Assembly: GCA_903772945.1 (NCBI GenBank)
Contig: CAICTM010001441.1
Location: forward strand, 1 to 29,229
Length of the DNA stretch: 29,229 nucleotides
Source: Seminavis robusta
Taxonomy: Eukaryota; Bacillariophyta; Bacillariophyceae; Naviculales; Naviculaceae
Direction of reading: 5' to 3'
The translations under genes and the position numbers were made by a program. Shown one piece after another: positions 1 through 8,736 of this stretch. The notes under the pieces were generated by a model that saw only the letters and a list, made by a program, of their open reading frames with translations, had not been told where the DNA came from and did no database searches. The number at the start of each line of letters is the position of its first letter. Positions within the stretch are counted from its first letter, which is position 1.

Positions 1-104
1 CCCAAGTGGAATTCTGGGAGGGTGTTAGAAGATTAAATTACACACTTGCAGCTGTCGTGGTCTGGGAGTTCGATTCCCAGTATGACATTTTTCCATTTAC
101 AACA
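1..104. repeat. Direct repeat copy 1, with tRNA T-arm-like hairpin
   Basis: This block recurs almost unchanged at 279-385, differing by three single-base indels. It contains a perfect hairpin at 62-80: stem CTGGGA/TCCCAG around the loop GTTCGAT. That loop resembles a tRNA T-arm and Pol III B-box (consensus GGTTCGANNCC). No complete cloverleaf or convincing A-box is visible, so it is not called a tRNA. The copy starts at the window edge and may extend further left. A tRNA-derived SINE or a terminal repeat of a mobile element are both possible. Confidence 0.7.
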
Positions 105-278
105 TGGTGTCATCAAGGGTGAGGAGAATGGACGCTATGAGCAGACTGCTAGGGAGTGTGTGTACTGGGTAGAGACCAGGTTGAGCCCCTGTTTGGTCCT
201 GGCAGGGAAGGTACAGCTTAGCATGGGAGGGTCCACCAGGAGAGTGTAGCTCCATGCGTAAGGGTACAGTTTAGAGCT

Positions 279-385
279 CCCAAGTGAGAATTCTGGGAGG
301 GTGTTAGAAGATTAAATTACACACTTGGCAGCTGTCGTGGTCTGGGAGTTCGATTCCCCAGTATGACATTTTTCCATTTACAACA
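279..385. repeat. Direct repeat copy 2
   Basis: This is the second copy of the 1-104 block, in the same orientation. The pair spans a ~174-bp interior that is not itself repeated in the window. The hairpin here has an extra C (GATTCCCCAG), which spoils the perfect stem of copy 1. The two copies could be flanking repeats of one insertion or a local tandem duplication. Confidence 0.7.
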
Positions 386-913
386 AGCGAAGACAGCCAT
401 GGAAGTCTTAGGGTTAACGTTACCTGTCACAGGTACTTTTTTTTTTAAATAGAAAGGACCCGGACATGCGGACCTTGTCATGCTGTACCTGATACCTGGT
501 ACCTGGAAGAAGAGAGAGATGAGGCTGATAAATCTTGACCTTTGTACAAGCAGAGGAGAGTCTCAGTCAGTTGCTCCAAACTGGACATTTCTGAAGGTGC
601 AAGCGTTCATCTATTGCCGAGGCAATGCATGCTGCCAAACTTAGGTGTCCCAAGAGAAACACCACTCTCACTGAGTTTTTCAGTAAGAAATAGTGAGGTG
701 TGTAGTAACTAGTAGGCACAAGGAAGGAGCTCATAGCAGCCCTGTACAGGCACTGTTTGGGACCAAAGCAGAGTAGAAATCATGCTATCAGACTCTCAGT
801 TATATCATGACTTTTCCAGAATTTCCCCCTCCTGATAAAAGTGAGAGTAGACTGCTCAAAGCGTACATGTACCACACTAAAAGACGCTTTCGGGCTGATA
901 AACTTTAGAAAAA
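386..913. other. Intergenic stretch without a recognisable gene
   Basis: No convincing coding frame is seen on either strand. It holds a T9 tract near 438 and a 28-bp word at 409-436 (AGGGTTAACGTTACCTGT core followed by CAGGTAC). That word recurs with two mismatches at 2012-2039. Confidence 0.5.
409..436. repeat. 28-bp dispersed repeat, copy 1
   Basis: It matches 2012-2039 at 26 of 28 positions in the same orientation. It includes the palindromes GTTAAC and ACCTG-TCA-CAGGT and begins with a telo-box-like TAGGGTTA. Confidence 0.6.
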
Positions 914-1207
914 ATGTCAAATATCACCGGCAACCTCACTAATCTAATCCCCCCAATCAAGTAGTAGTCCGTAGACGACCAGCAAGTGAAACCAGTGCCC
1001 GTTGTAAGTGCACAGACCATAGTAGCCCCTCAACTCTCACCACCAGCCGAGGCTCCACCACCACCACCGTCGGCTGCTCCTGCCCGTTCAGGTGTGTTAT
1101 CGGGTGTCACCAAAGGATTGGTAAGTCCAGGAGCTGCAACGTTCCAACCGCCAGACCCCACCAAAATACCCATCAAGCAGACAATGGATCAGACAATGTC
1201 TGAATAG
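914..1207 (+). pseudogene. Broken Pro-rich reading frame
   Basis: An ATG in good A-rich context at 914 opens a 16-codon frame ending in two adjacent TAG stops at 962-967. The same frame then stays open to a TAG at 1205-1207 and encodes a Pro/Ala-rich segment with a run of six prolines. The composition after the stops looks protein-like, but no ATG opens it; the longest continuous part would have to start at a GTG. It may be a decayed gene, a transposon gag remnant, or coincidence. No family is recognised. Its last bases overlap the minus-strand candidate gene ending at 1173. Confidence 0.25.
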
Positions 1208-1838
1208 CAGTATTGTCAAGGGCCAACAATTGATCAAGACGGCTGAGTAGCTCAAACTGGCCAGCTCGTGTCAAAGTCGGTGGAGGACCTGGATCGACTG
1301 CAGGACCTTGAGCGATGCCGTGCTGGCCCAACATGAAGTTCAAATTCAAAGCAAAACGGTATTCGACGAATACCAATGGAACACACTCTGAGCCTTCAAG
1401 GGGTCGGTCAATTGGTCGAAGAGAGTAGCGAGGTCTGCGCGGGCGACAATAAGAAAACAAAAATAGTTGTGTTAGTGACACCATGGTTTGTGAGGGAGTT
1501 CTCGTTGTTGTTGCTGCTGCTGCGGCCCGCAAAACAGTTACAATAAAACAATAACACACTGAAGATCACTGGGATCTTCTTACCGGCCTTCATTTTCTGT
1601 GAACAATTAATCGAATGGAAAGAAACAGAAGAAAGGAATGAGGTGCTGTCAGCTGCGGAGCAGCTACTAGCAACAACTTGTCTCGACTCACCTTCTGTTT
1701 TTCTACCTTTCTCAAGCGACGCTGTGCCTTATTGTTCTCAGACGTAAAGTCTATATCTTTAGCGAAACTAATGCGCTTCTTGTTGCTGCTGTTGTCGGTA
1801 GTGTTGCGGAGCGGAATCTGCATTCTGCTGCTGTCCAT
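1173..1838 (-). CDS. Possible small spliced gene with a 13-nt micro-exon, perhaps frameshifted
   Basis: Three exons can be proposed on the minus strand. Exon 1 (1838-1692) encodes 49 mostly basic and polar residues and ends at a consensus donor, AAG|GTGAGT. Exon 2 (1596-1584) is 13 nt between a CACAG acceptor and a GTAAGA donor. Exon 3 starts at 1434 after CGCGCAG; the phase is kept and it reads DLATLFDQLTDPLKAQSVFHW. That frame stops at 1346. One extra T in the GTTTTG run near 1353-1357 would connect it to a second coding-like frame, with Leu-rich heptads, ending at 1173. The gene may therefore be frameshifted, contain another intron, or carry a sequencing error. No family is recognised. The 95- and 149-bp introns match the sizes in the fibrillin gene. 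Confidence 0.35.
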
Positions 1839-2385
1839 CGTGCATTGTTGTACAGTATTACATGTACAGTATTGTGATCATTATGTTCGCGCCGTTGTCA
1901 CAATTGACATTGGACGGATTCGATTCATCATTCGGATGGCAAAGGGCGCAAAATGTTAGGCTGGCGGTGGCATTGACATTCTAACGGCTTTGGAACGTGG
2001 AATCCGAACGGTAGGGTTAACGTTACCTGTTTCAGGTACAGTCGTACATGTACAATGTCATCAAGAATGAGATTTCTCAGACACACCAGGAAATGAACCT
2101 TTCTCACAGGGTCCTTTAGAAGACCTGTCATACATAACACCACGCAAGTTCTGGTGTGAGAGCTGGAAGCATTGAATGGAGATGGGAGGCGAACAATACA
2201 TTGTAGCGAAGCTGTGTTCCCAGCAAAAGATGGAGTTTCTTTGTACACATGCAGGTTTTCCAGCAAACCTGTCAGTACTACTGCGGTGATCTCTGTCAAC
2301 AATGCCAACTGCATGTTGTATCTGCCAAACGACCACAAGAGAGATATCATAGCGATTGGATTACTTGTTACCAACCATCGTTGTC
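1839..2385. other. Intergenic stretch upstream of the glycosyltransferase
   Basis: No gene is supported on either strand. It contains a direct repeat GTACAGTATT (1850-1859 and 1864-1873) just upstream of the minus-strand ATG at 1838. It also holds the second copy of the 28-bp word (2012-2039) and a GTACATGTAC palindrome near 2043. Several overlapping frames are open by chance. Confidence 0.45.
2012..2039. repeat. 28-bp dispersed repeat, copy 2
   Basis: It matches 409-436 with two substitutions. It lies about 350 bp upstream of the glycosyltransferase ATG. Confidence 0.6.
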
Positions 2386-4125
2386 ATGGCCAGTAGCGCA
2401 TGTTCAGAACGCACCTCTATTATTCGGCCTACGAATGGTGCCAGATCTCGATCGCCGGCCCGAGACAAAATTGCTATGAAAAAAGAACCAAGGACCAAGG
2501 ACGATGACGCTGACAGGAAGGATGACGTCCATCAAGAACGGAGACAAGTTGCTGCTGGCAACTACTATTCTGGAAGATATCGAAGGATAGCATGGGCGAC
2601 CATCGCATTCATGTGCTGGTGTCTAATCCAATCAGCCATGAGAAAGCCATTGCCAACTCCAGGAGCATCTCTCGACAGTAGGTATAACATCAACAGCAAT
2701 GCCATCTTTCCTTTTGTGGATGAATTGGAAACTGAGTTCAACCGAAACAGTGACGCCCATATTGACAATTTACAGTGCATATCATGGCGTGCTACTGTCG
2801 GTTGTACCCCTGATGGACCACACGTTGGCAACAAAAGGACGCCATCTCTGCAGGGTTTCTTTCATCGGGATTGGCCATGTGCTAAGAAGTTGCCTGCTCT
2901 AGCTGGGGGCTCTGGCTATTGTGAGATGCAAACAGAGACAGGAGAAATGGTCAAAGTCTTCCAAAAAGGTTGCTACGAGGGTTACCCATTACGGACTGCC
3001 AAGTTCACAGCTTCCTTTTCTTGTGATATGGCAGCTTCCTTTCTGAAGTACAAAAACAGAATGATGAACTTCAAACCCACTGAACCAATGGCATTTTCTG
3101 GATATGCAGTGCCTTCCAGGGGTATCGTCATGCAGGTTTTTGGAAAGGTGCTGCCAAGTGCTTATTCCATTGTCCGAATCTTGAGAGATGTACATGGCTG
3201 TGACCTACCCATTGAGTTGTGGTCATTAGCTGGAGAAGTCACCAAGAGTGACCCAGTTGTTCGACAGTTGTTGGACTTGCCTGACATCAATTTGCGAACG
3301 ATCCATGATACTTCAATCAAATCATACATGTCAAAGCTATACAGCATTGTCTACAGCCAATTTGATCAGGTTTTATGGTTGGACAGTGATAATTTTCCTT
3401 TCCGAGATCCCTCCTTTCTGTTTGAAACTGCGGAGTTCGAACAAACTGGCTCCATGTTCTGGAAGGACTATTGGAAGCCCCAACAAAACGATTTCTACAT
3501 CACCAAGCACTCATTGGCGTGGGAGCTGTTTGATATACCACCTGACTCACCAATTCGTAATGAAATGGAGCTAGAGGCTGGGCAGTTTGTTATTGATCGA
3601 AGAAGGACCAAGAAAGCGCTCCATGCTCTGCTATTCTTGACCTTGACGTTCAAAGAAATCATTCAACCATTGGATATTCTTTTGGGGGATAAGGATCTCT
3701 TCAAGTTTGCCTTTCACGCGACCAAAACTCCATTCCACTACATTGAGAAACCACCAGGTTATGCTGGTTATGCAGCTCCGCCTTTGATGAGAAGCGATGC
3801 TGTATGTGGTCAAACAATGATACAACCGGACCCGGCGGGGGACCCACTGTTCTTTCATAGGAACATGGCAAAGATTGGTAGCAGAAAAGCTCTCAAGCGG
3901 GTGTGGGAAAAGGGATTGATGTTTAAAAATGGCAACTCTGAGGCTGAATACCATACTGAGATGTGGCCCAGCCTGTGGAGATTGTGCATGTGCTTCTATC
4001 CAAAAAATCCCAGTATATATGAGGAACTGGACTTTGGCGAAGGGTCTGAGGTGGAGCAATTCGAGGAGAAACTCTTGTTCTATGCTGATGAAGCCCTGTC
4101 AATTCTCGACAACGAGAAGCGGTAG
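2386..4125 (+). CDS. GT71/MNN1-like glycosyltransferase, type II membrane protein
   Basis: The 579-residue product has a charged cytosolic tail and one membrane anchor (about residues 68-83, IAWATIAFMCWCLIQS), followed by a lumenal domain: the type II topology of Golgi glycosyltransferases. After a Cys-containing stem (C131 to GSGYC, C179) comes a catalytic region. It has a DxD-type metal/nucleotide-sugar motif DSD at 333-335 in the context VLWLDSDNFP, then FWKDYW, then ELEAGQFVID (E397, G399, Q400, D404). These are features of the alpha-mannosyltransferase MNN1/GT71 family, so transfer of a sugar, probably mannose, to glycoprotein glycans is inferred; donor and acceptor are not visible. The frame is open from 2356 but that codon is TTG; the first ATG is 2386, and 2476 is a later alternative. 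No intron is needed. The stop codon runs into TAGCTAGCTAGC. Confidence 0.85.
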   Translation: MASSACSERTSIIRPTNGARSRSPARDKIAMKKEPRTKDDDADRKDDVHQERRQVAAGNYYSGRYRRIAWATIAFMCWCLIQSAMRKPLPTPGASLDSRYNINSNAIFPFVDELETEFNRNSDAHIDNLQCISWRATVGCTPDGPHVGNKRTPSLQGFFHRDWPCAKKLPALAGGSGYCEMQTETGEMVKVFQKGCYEGYPLRTAKFTASFSCDMAASFLKYKNRMMNFKPTEPMAFSGYAVPSRGIVMQVFGKVLPSAYSIVRILRDVHGCDLPIELWSLAGEVTKSDPVVRQLLDLPDINLRTIHDTSIKSYMSKLYSIVYSQFDQVLWLDSDNFPFRDPSFLFETAEFEQTGSMFWKDYWKPQQNDFYITKHSLAWELFDIPPDSPIRNEMELEAGQFVIDRRRTKKALHALLFLTLTFKEIIQPLDILLGDKDLFKFAFHATKTPFHYIEKPPGYAGYAAPPLMRSDAVCGQTMIQPDPAGDPLFFHRNMAKIGSRKALKRVWEKGLMFKNGNSEAEYHTEMWPSLWRLCMCFYPKNPSIYEELDFGEGSEVEQFEEKLLFYADEALSILDNEKR

Positions 4126-4510
4126 CTAGCTAGCAAACAGGGGTGCCTACCGGTACCGGTATACTATTGATTAGCCTGTAAACAATTTCATTTATGCATT
4201 TGGATACTGTACTAGTACCGGTAGAAGCCATCCTGGGTCTCAAAATTTGAAACGATGTCGCCACCGTACCCGTACCGGTACGGATAGGAACTAATGGAGT
4301 TCTGGATGCAGCAGGATCTTCTAACAATTCCACCTGGCTTATTTCTCTCTCACTGACGTCATTCCCATTCTTTTGTTTTCTTTGTCACCACAACAAACGA
4401 CTTTGTCAACACTCAATGCATCGATGACCATTCTAGCTAGCATTCCCAATGGGCTCATTATAATGAAGGCTGTCTTCGTTTTTCCATGTGTGGACGTTGA
4501 TATTGAATAG
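4126..4510. other. Intergenic stretch rich in ACCGGTA palindromes
   Basis: It begins with GCTAGCTAGC just after the stop. It carries clustered TACCGGTA-type palindromes near 4148-4163, 4214-4222 and 4267-4281, and another CTAGCTAGC at about 4433. No coding frame is credible. It should hold the 3' end of the glycosyltransferase transcript and the promoter of the transporter. Confidence 0.5.
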
Positions 4511-6010
4511 ATGAGGTCTTTTTCGAACCTTCTGCTGTTGGTATTAGTCTCAGTGCAAGCTCCCGTGATAGCAGGGTTTTCTGTGGCAACTGGTGCTGGA
4601 CATCACTGCTATTTCCCATACTCCCCATCGAATGTGGCCAGAGTCGATGAATTCCCGAAGCCAACGAGACAATCAACTTTCCAAGCAAAAAGAAGAAGAC
4701 AAATAACCTCAATCGTTGCAAAAGTAACCTTGGATCACCAGGAACAACAGCTGCATCAAGGCCATCCCGAGAATAATGTCACGGAAACAGAATTTTCCGA
4801 TACCTCTTCTTCTCTTGCCCTCTGCAATGACGTGGATGCGATAACCAAGAGAAACAGAAACGATGAAGACATGGCATCCATTACTACTGATGCAACACTG
4901 GCATCCTTGACAATTGATAACACCGACCCAAGCATGTTGTCGGGGTTTCTGGGGATGACACCCAATGCCATTTTGGCATTGAATATGGTCGCCATTATTT
5001 GGGGATCCCAACATGCAGTCGTCAAAATGGTCGTGGACGATGCCCAAGCAGGTCCCTTTACTTTGCTCAGATTTGCTATTGGTGCTATTATCGCAACGGT
5101 CCCGATGCTCTGGATCAATACATCGCAAGAAGAACATCCTGATCATCAGCAAGGCAAGAATGCAATCAATTTTGACAACAATCTACAGCTACAAGATTCG
5201 GCTCATACGAATGGGACCGTCACTGTTCTTCGATGGGGAGCCGAGATGGGATTCTGGATGTTCCTCGGATTTGCCTTTCAAGCCATTGGGTTGGCCACTA
5301 CCACGGCTCAACGTTCGGGATTCCTGCTCTATCTCAATGTCAAGTTTGTACCCTTTTTCGCATTCCTCTTGTTTGGCAGACAAATCAGTCTGCCCACGTG
5401 GATATCCGCCCTCACGGCTTTTTGTGGAACGGCTCTCTTGGCATACGACGGCACCTCTTGGAGTCTCAACCAAGGAGACCTCTGGAGCATGGCTGCGGCG
5501 GCTGCTTCGGCCATGTACATTTTGAGACTCGATACAGCTGCCAATGCTGTTGGTGACAACAATTCCGTAGCTCTCAATGCTGCGTGTCTCTGGATGGTCA
5601 CGCTCTTGTCCGCCATTTGGTCCTTCGCTGTAACTGGAGACGACAACACAGTACAACTCGTTCCACAGTTGATGCACATCATCAAATCTCATCCCTGGGA
5701 ACTCTTCTATCTGAGTGCCGTCACCACGGCTCTGGCGAATTACATACAAACATTGTCGCAAAAAGAAGTTTCGGCTGAGCGGGCATCCGTCATTTATGCC
5801 ATGGATCCAGTGTACGGAGCTGCCTTTTCCAACGTCTTGTTAGGAGAAAGTCTCAGCAGTTTGGGATTGGTTGGGGCTGGATTAATTACAGCAGCTGCCG
5901 CCACCAACGCCTTGATGGACTTGGGAGAAGAACAAAAACCCTCCAGCAAGGATGATGCGGCCAAACTTACTCGACAAGCTGACCGGGACAAACTCGACAA
6001 GTTGCAATAG
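4511..6010 (+). CDS. EamA/DMT-family transporter with plastid-type presequence
   Basis: This 499-residue protein starts with a hydrophobic signal peptide (residues 4-21) whose predicted cleavage A21|G22-F23 places a Phe at +2, like the ASAFAP motif of diatom plastid preproteins. A Ser/Thr-rich, poorly conserved stretch follows to about 140. About ten hydrophobic segments (about 149-470) then form two EamA halves. The first opens with ALNMVAIIWGSQHAVVK and GPFTLLRFAIGA. The second ends with VIYAMDPVYGAAF and LLGES (M431, P433, G445-E446), the characteristic end of EamA domains. DMT carriers move metabolites such as sugars phosphates or amino acids across membranes; the substrate cannot be read here. 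A plastid envelope location is inferred. TAG lies directly before the ATG, fixing this as the first in-frame start. Confidence 0.88.
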   Translation: MRSFSNLLLLVLVSVQAPVIAGFSVATGAGHHCYFPYSPSNVARVDEFPKPTRQSTFQAKRRRQITSIVAKVTLDHQEQQLHQGHPENNVTETEFSDTSSSLALCNDVDAITKRNRNDEDMASITTDATLASLTIDNTDPSMLSGFLGMTPNAILALNMVAIIWGSQHAVVKMVVDDAQAGPFTLLRFAIGAIIATVPMLWINTSQEEHPDHQQGKNAINFDNNLQLQDSAHTNGTVTVLRWGAEMGFWMFLGFAFQAIGLATTTAQRSGFLLYLNVKFVPFFAFLLFGRQISLPTWISALTAFCGTALLAYDGTSWSLNQGDLWSMAAAAASAMYILRLDTAANAVGDNNSVALNAACLWMVTLLSAIWSFAVTGDDNTVQLVPQLMHIIKSHPWELFYLSAVTTALANYIQTLSQKEVSAERASVIYAMDPVYGAAFSNVLLGESLSSLGLVGAGLITAAAATNALMDLGEEQKPSSKDDAAKLTRQADRDKLDKLQ

Positions 6011-6437
6011 CAAGGCGAATGGATGACATCATGCGCGCGCAAGCACATGAGGGTGACACGAATGCATACCGGTATCTTGCACGCACTGGAGAGGCTGGAA
6101 TCGAATCGAATCCGCGGGCTCAAGCTTTGCAAACAGCTCTCGGAGATGAAGTCAGATGTGAAGCAGGAATCCTTCTTCACAATAACAAAGCCGAAAAAGG
6201 GAGTGCACAGAGGAACGGAAATTAAAACACAAGAGCTCGTGTCTGGCCATAGCATGGAGAAACAGAACTTGCAATCGCAACAAGCGTTCCAGAAACATGC
6301 TTCTGACCTTCACCGCTAGCTAGAAGCAATTATTAAAAGTGATAATAATAGACCAGTAGATTAATGCACTAGCTAGCTAGACAAGGATTTGTCTTCAATG
6401 GTCTACATCACAGAGCAGCTCAGGGAGAAGGACGGTA
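6011..6437. other. Convergent 3' region with overlapping small open frames
   Basis: This separates the stops of two convergent genes. Two overlapping plus-strand frames, 6019-6225 (68 codons) and 6023-6319 (98 codons), open a few bases after the transporter stop. Neither has a recognisable domain and both may simply be 3' UTR. GCTAGCTAG occurs at 6315 and again as ACTAGCTAGCTAG at 6368-6380. An A/T-rich AATAATA run near 6340-6350 is a plausible polyadenylation region. Confidence 0.45.
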
Positions 6438-7808
6438 TCAGACACACGAAATGACACTCTTGGTGGGTGCAGCCCGAAGACGGAACTGCACCTCCAGACT
6501 GTAGACTCGATCTTGATCCGTGGTTTGGATCAAGTCTTCATAGCGACAGGCACGGTACGTTGTCGCACCCTCGTTGTTACGAACTTCCAGCTGAAGAGTG
6601 CCTGCGATGCACCACAGATTGCGATTGTCTGGGTCAACTTCCATGGTTCTCTCACCCTCCAGACGACACACATGGTCTCCCCACAAGGACTCGAAAACCA
6701 CCTTATCAACCACAATTGGGGCACTTGTTGTCTTCCACTTAGACGCGTGCGTGCAAAATTTGGCTTCTATGGATCCATCCAAGCCCTGTAGCAGCTTGAA
6801 GTTGACGCTGCAAATGGCGCCAACAGGAATGGTTTCACTTTCGACTCCGACGCCACTTAGAACATGGGGCAATTTTTGCGGTCCAATATCCCATTGCACT
6901 GTTTTCTGAATCCACTGACAACCATCTTGCAGGTTGCGCAGTGCAGGTCCCAACAGTCGGACGTGGTAGTCCACACTGTCCCTGTGATGCTTTGGCAGAT
7001 CCATTCGTTTCATCTGATGCGCTGTGCACCCCAGGGCATGGTATTCACAGAAAACTTCCATGTGAGCACACTGGGCCAGATGGCCCGTACAGAAGTATTG
7101 GTTTTCTTGCTGCTCATCACGGACGGCTGTGCCCACTTCCTTGCGCGGCATGGTGGATTGGCACCATATACACGTAACTAGTTTGTTGGGACATACTTTT
7201 TCGACGTGTAGATTCCATCCACATGCCATAACCTTGAGATTGCAGAGACTGCATTGAATCACTCGGTAGGGGCATTGGTTCTTGGTATGATGGTCTATCT
7301 GAGAGGATTGGATAATAGCTCCACACATGGTACAGGGCCGACGGCATTCGGTTTTCTGGTGCTCTTCCCAGTCGACTTTGAAAACTCTCATACCACAACA
7401 TATGCATTTGATATTGACAAACTCACAGCCTCCTTCTTTATTATGGCTGACCAAGAAATCCGACAAGGTTCCTACCCATGAACAGGCATCTCCACTGCGA
7501 CTTGTCCGCTTTGGATTGTTGTTTTTGCTCTTGTCCACATACACATCTCGCATGTTGGGGCATTTGACGCGTAGTCCCATGATGATAGACTGCAAGGGTC
7601 GATTCAATACCTTGTTCTCCAGCAGACGCTCTCGGCATTCCGGACACTCATGATGATCTTGAGCTTGGGCAATGGCAATGCAATCTGCGCAACAGGTATG
7701 TCCGTTGGGACAAATTGTGGTGGGTGCCTTCATCACCGACAAGCAAATGATGCAGGTCAGATTCTTGTCCACCGGCTCATCCACAAACTCCAACTCTTCA
7801 AAGCCCAT
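6438..7808 (-). CDS. RING plus TRAF-type zinc-finger protein, putative E3 ubiquitin ligase
   Basis: The 456-residue protein has an N-terminal C3HC4 RING finger: C19-x2-C22, C33-x3-H37-x2-C40-x2-C43, C55-x2-C58. Serial Cys/His clusters follow between about residues 85 and 265 (for example CSWVG, CEF-CICC, CTMCG, CSLC-CGW-H-C, CIWC, H-C-H). These resemble TRAF-type zinc fingers, where four or more fold one after another. The C-terminal third (about 300-456) is mostly beta-like and Cys-poor, in the place where TRAFs carry a MATH domain, but no clear MATH signature is seen. RING domains recruit E2 enzymes, so ubiquitin ligase activity is inferred; the substrate is unknown. No signal peptide is present, suggesting cytosol. 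It shares a 292-bp divergent intergenic region with the zinc-ribbon gene. Confidence 0.85.
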   Translation of the reverse strand: MGFEELEFVDEPVDKNLTCIICLSVMKAPTTICPNGHTCCADCIAIAQAQDHHECPECRERLLENKVLNRPLQSIIMGLRVKCPNMRDVYVDKSKNNNPKRTSRSGDACSWVGTLSDFLVSHNKEGGCEFVNIKCICCGMRVFKVDWEEHQKTECRRPCTMCGAIIQSSQIDHHTKNQCPYRVIQCSLCNLKVMACGWNLHVEKVCPNKLVTCIWCQSTMPRKEVGTAVRDEQQENQYFCTGHLAQCAHMEVFCEYHALGCTAHQMKRMDLPKHHRDSVDYHVRLLGPALRNLQDGCQWIQKTVQWDIGPQKLPHVLSGVGVESETIPVGAICSVNFKLLQGLDGSIEAKFCTHASKWKTTSAPIVVDKVVFESLWGDHVCRLEGERTMEVDPDNRNLWCIAGTLQLEVRNNEGATTYRACRYEDLIQTTDQDRVYSLEVQFRLRAAPTKSVISCV

Positions 7809-7955
7809 TGTTGAAATGAATAACTACCAGGTACCGTAGCAAATAGTGCTGTACTGCTATGATTATTAGTTGCGCCGGTACGATAGATCTAATAAGGTAA
7901 GGTGGTGTTCAAATAATGAAGACAAAACTGTACTGTACAGGAGATCTATGCATAC

Positions 7956-7981
7956 CGGTAGCATACGACGGTAGCATACGA
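7956..7981. repeat. Tandem CGGTAGCATACGA pair in a divergent promoter
   Basis: Two exact 13-bp units lie head to tail between the divergent RING and zinc-ribbon genes. The core CGGTAGCATAC recurs at 9123-9133, about 65 bp upstream of the SNAP ATG, suggesting a shared regulatory word. Confidence 0.5.
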
Positions 7982-8048
7982 AGCGAAGGTCCGGCAAAAG
8001 TTTTTTGAAAATGAAAGAGAACAGCCAATGACGCTGATGGCGTAAGAG

Positions 8049-8057
8049 CCCTAACCC
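8049..8057. promoter_or_regulatory. Telo-box-like CCCTAACCC upstream of the zinc-ribbon gene
   Basis: CCCTAACCC lies 44 bp before the first ATG. Similar words occur upstream of other genes here (9008-9019, 28609-28614 on the other strand). Telo-boxes act as promoter elements in plants; a role here is inference. Confidence 0.3.
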
Positions 8058-8100
8058 TGAAGAAGGCAACCCTCATTTTTCTTTGGGCATCACGACGTCG

Positions 8101-8736
8101 ATGCTCGAAGGCAAAATGGCATCAGCCATCACTTCCAACATGACGGCTTGGCTCATTCCCCTATTCCTGATGCTTATTAGAATCTCCCTGATTGCTTCGT
8201 TCAGTCCTATTGTTAGAAGACCAATTGTAACAGTTGCGGATGTTGGTGGCATCAGCAGGAATGAGAAGGGTGCGACAACAATCTTTGGCGGTTGCAGATT
8301 GTCTCGTCTAAAACCACTATCGGCACATGTGCATGTATCTGCTGCATGCCAGCTCCACAGGAAGAAACAAAGTGAGCAGTTGTACCGGTACTACTCTACC
8401 ACTGCTCTCCAAGCCAAACCTAAACGAGGGTCCGTTGTGGATTCGTACCGTACTGTCAGTGTGAACTGTGCCAAATGTCAAGCACGGTTGTTTCGCTACA
8501 AAAAGAAGAATGGCACCAAATCCAATCTCGTCAAGTGTTATATAGAACGAATTGCAGAAGACTCGGCGGGTGTCCTCGAAAATGCCAGAGCCGAACTGCA
8601 GGATGACATGATGTTTCCTCAGGATTATGCTTGGCAGTGTCCCTCCTGCCAATCCCAATTTGCCAGGACAGCGCAGATTCATGGTCTTCCCGCTTTGAAA
8701 ATGGTTGGAGGAAAGATCAAAATGACCAAAAAGTAA
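8101..8736 (+). CDS. Plastid-targeted zinc-ribbon protein, conserved hypothetical
   Basis: The product (211 residues from the first ATG) begins with a signal-anchor-like hydrophobic run, AWLIPLFLMLIRISLIASFSP (about residues 16-36). It has a classic A32-S33|F34 plastid cleavage motif, followed by a basic, Ser-rich transit region. The mature C-terminal half has two CxxC knuckles (C123/C126 and C180/C183) around a very basic LFRYKKKNGTKSNLVKCYIERI segment, forming a zinc-ribbon-like fold. Nucleic-acid or ribosome contact is plausible from the basic face, but no function is known to me. The open frame begins earlier at 8083 with TTG. ATG 8101, 8116 (best context, AAAATGG) and 8140 are all possible starts and all keep the signal peptide. 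Confidence 0.75.
   Translation: MLEGKMASAITSNMTAWLIPLFLMLIRISLIASFSPIVRRPIVTVADVGGISRNEKGATTIFGGCRLSRLKPLSAHVHVSAACQLHRKKQSEQLYRYYSTTALQAKPKRGSVVDSYRTVSVNCAKCQARLFRYKKKNGTKSNLVKCYIERIAEDSAGVLENARAELQDDMMFPQDYAWQCPSCQSQFARTAQIHGLPALKMVGGKIKMTKK

Noticed and set aside
62..80. tRNA gene
   Set aside because: Only a T-arm-like hairpin is visible; no acceptor stem, D-arm or anticodon arm can be paired around it.
1928..2374. 148-codon minus-strand frame
   Set aside because: Composition is not coding-like and other frames overlap it; no start context or domain supports it.
2356..2385. Upstream extension of the glycosyltransferase
   Set aside because: The frame is open but begins at TTG; the first ATG is 2386.
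5189..5761. 190-codon minus-strand frame inside the transporter
   Set aside because: Shadow of the strongly supported transporter gene on the other strand.
6019..6319. Two overlapping small frames just after the transporter stop
   Set aside because: Both cannot be real, neither has a recognisable domain, and 3' UTR is the simpler reading.
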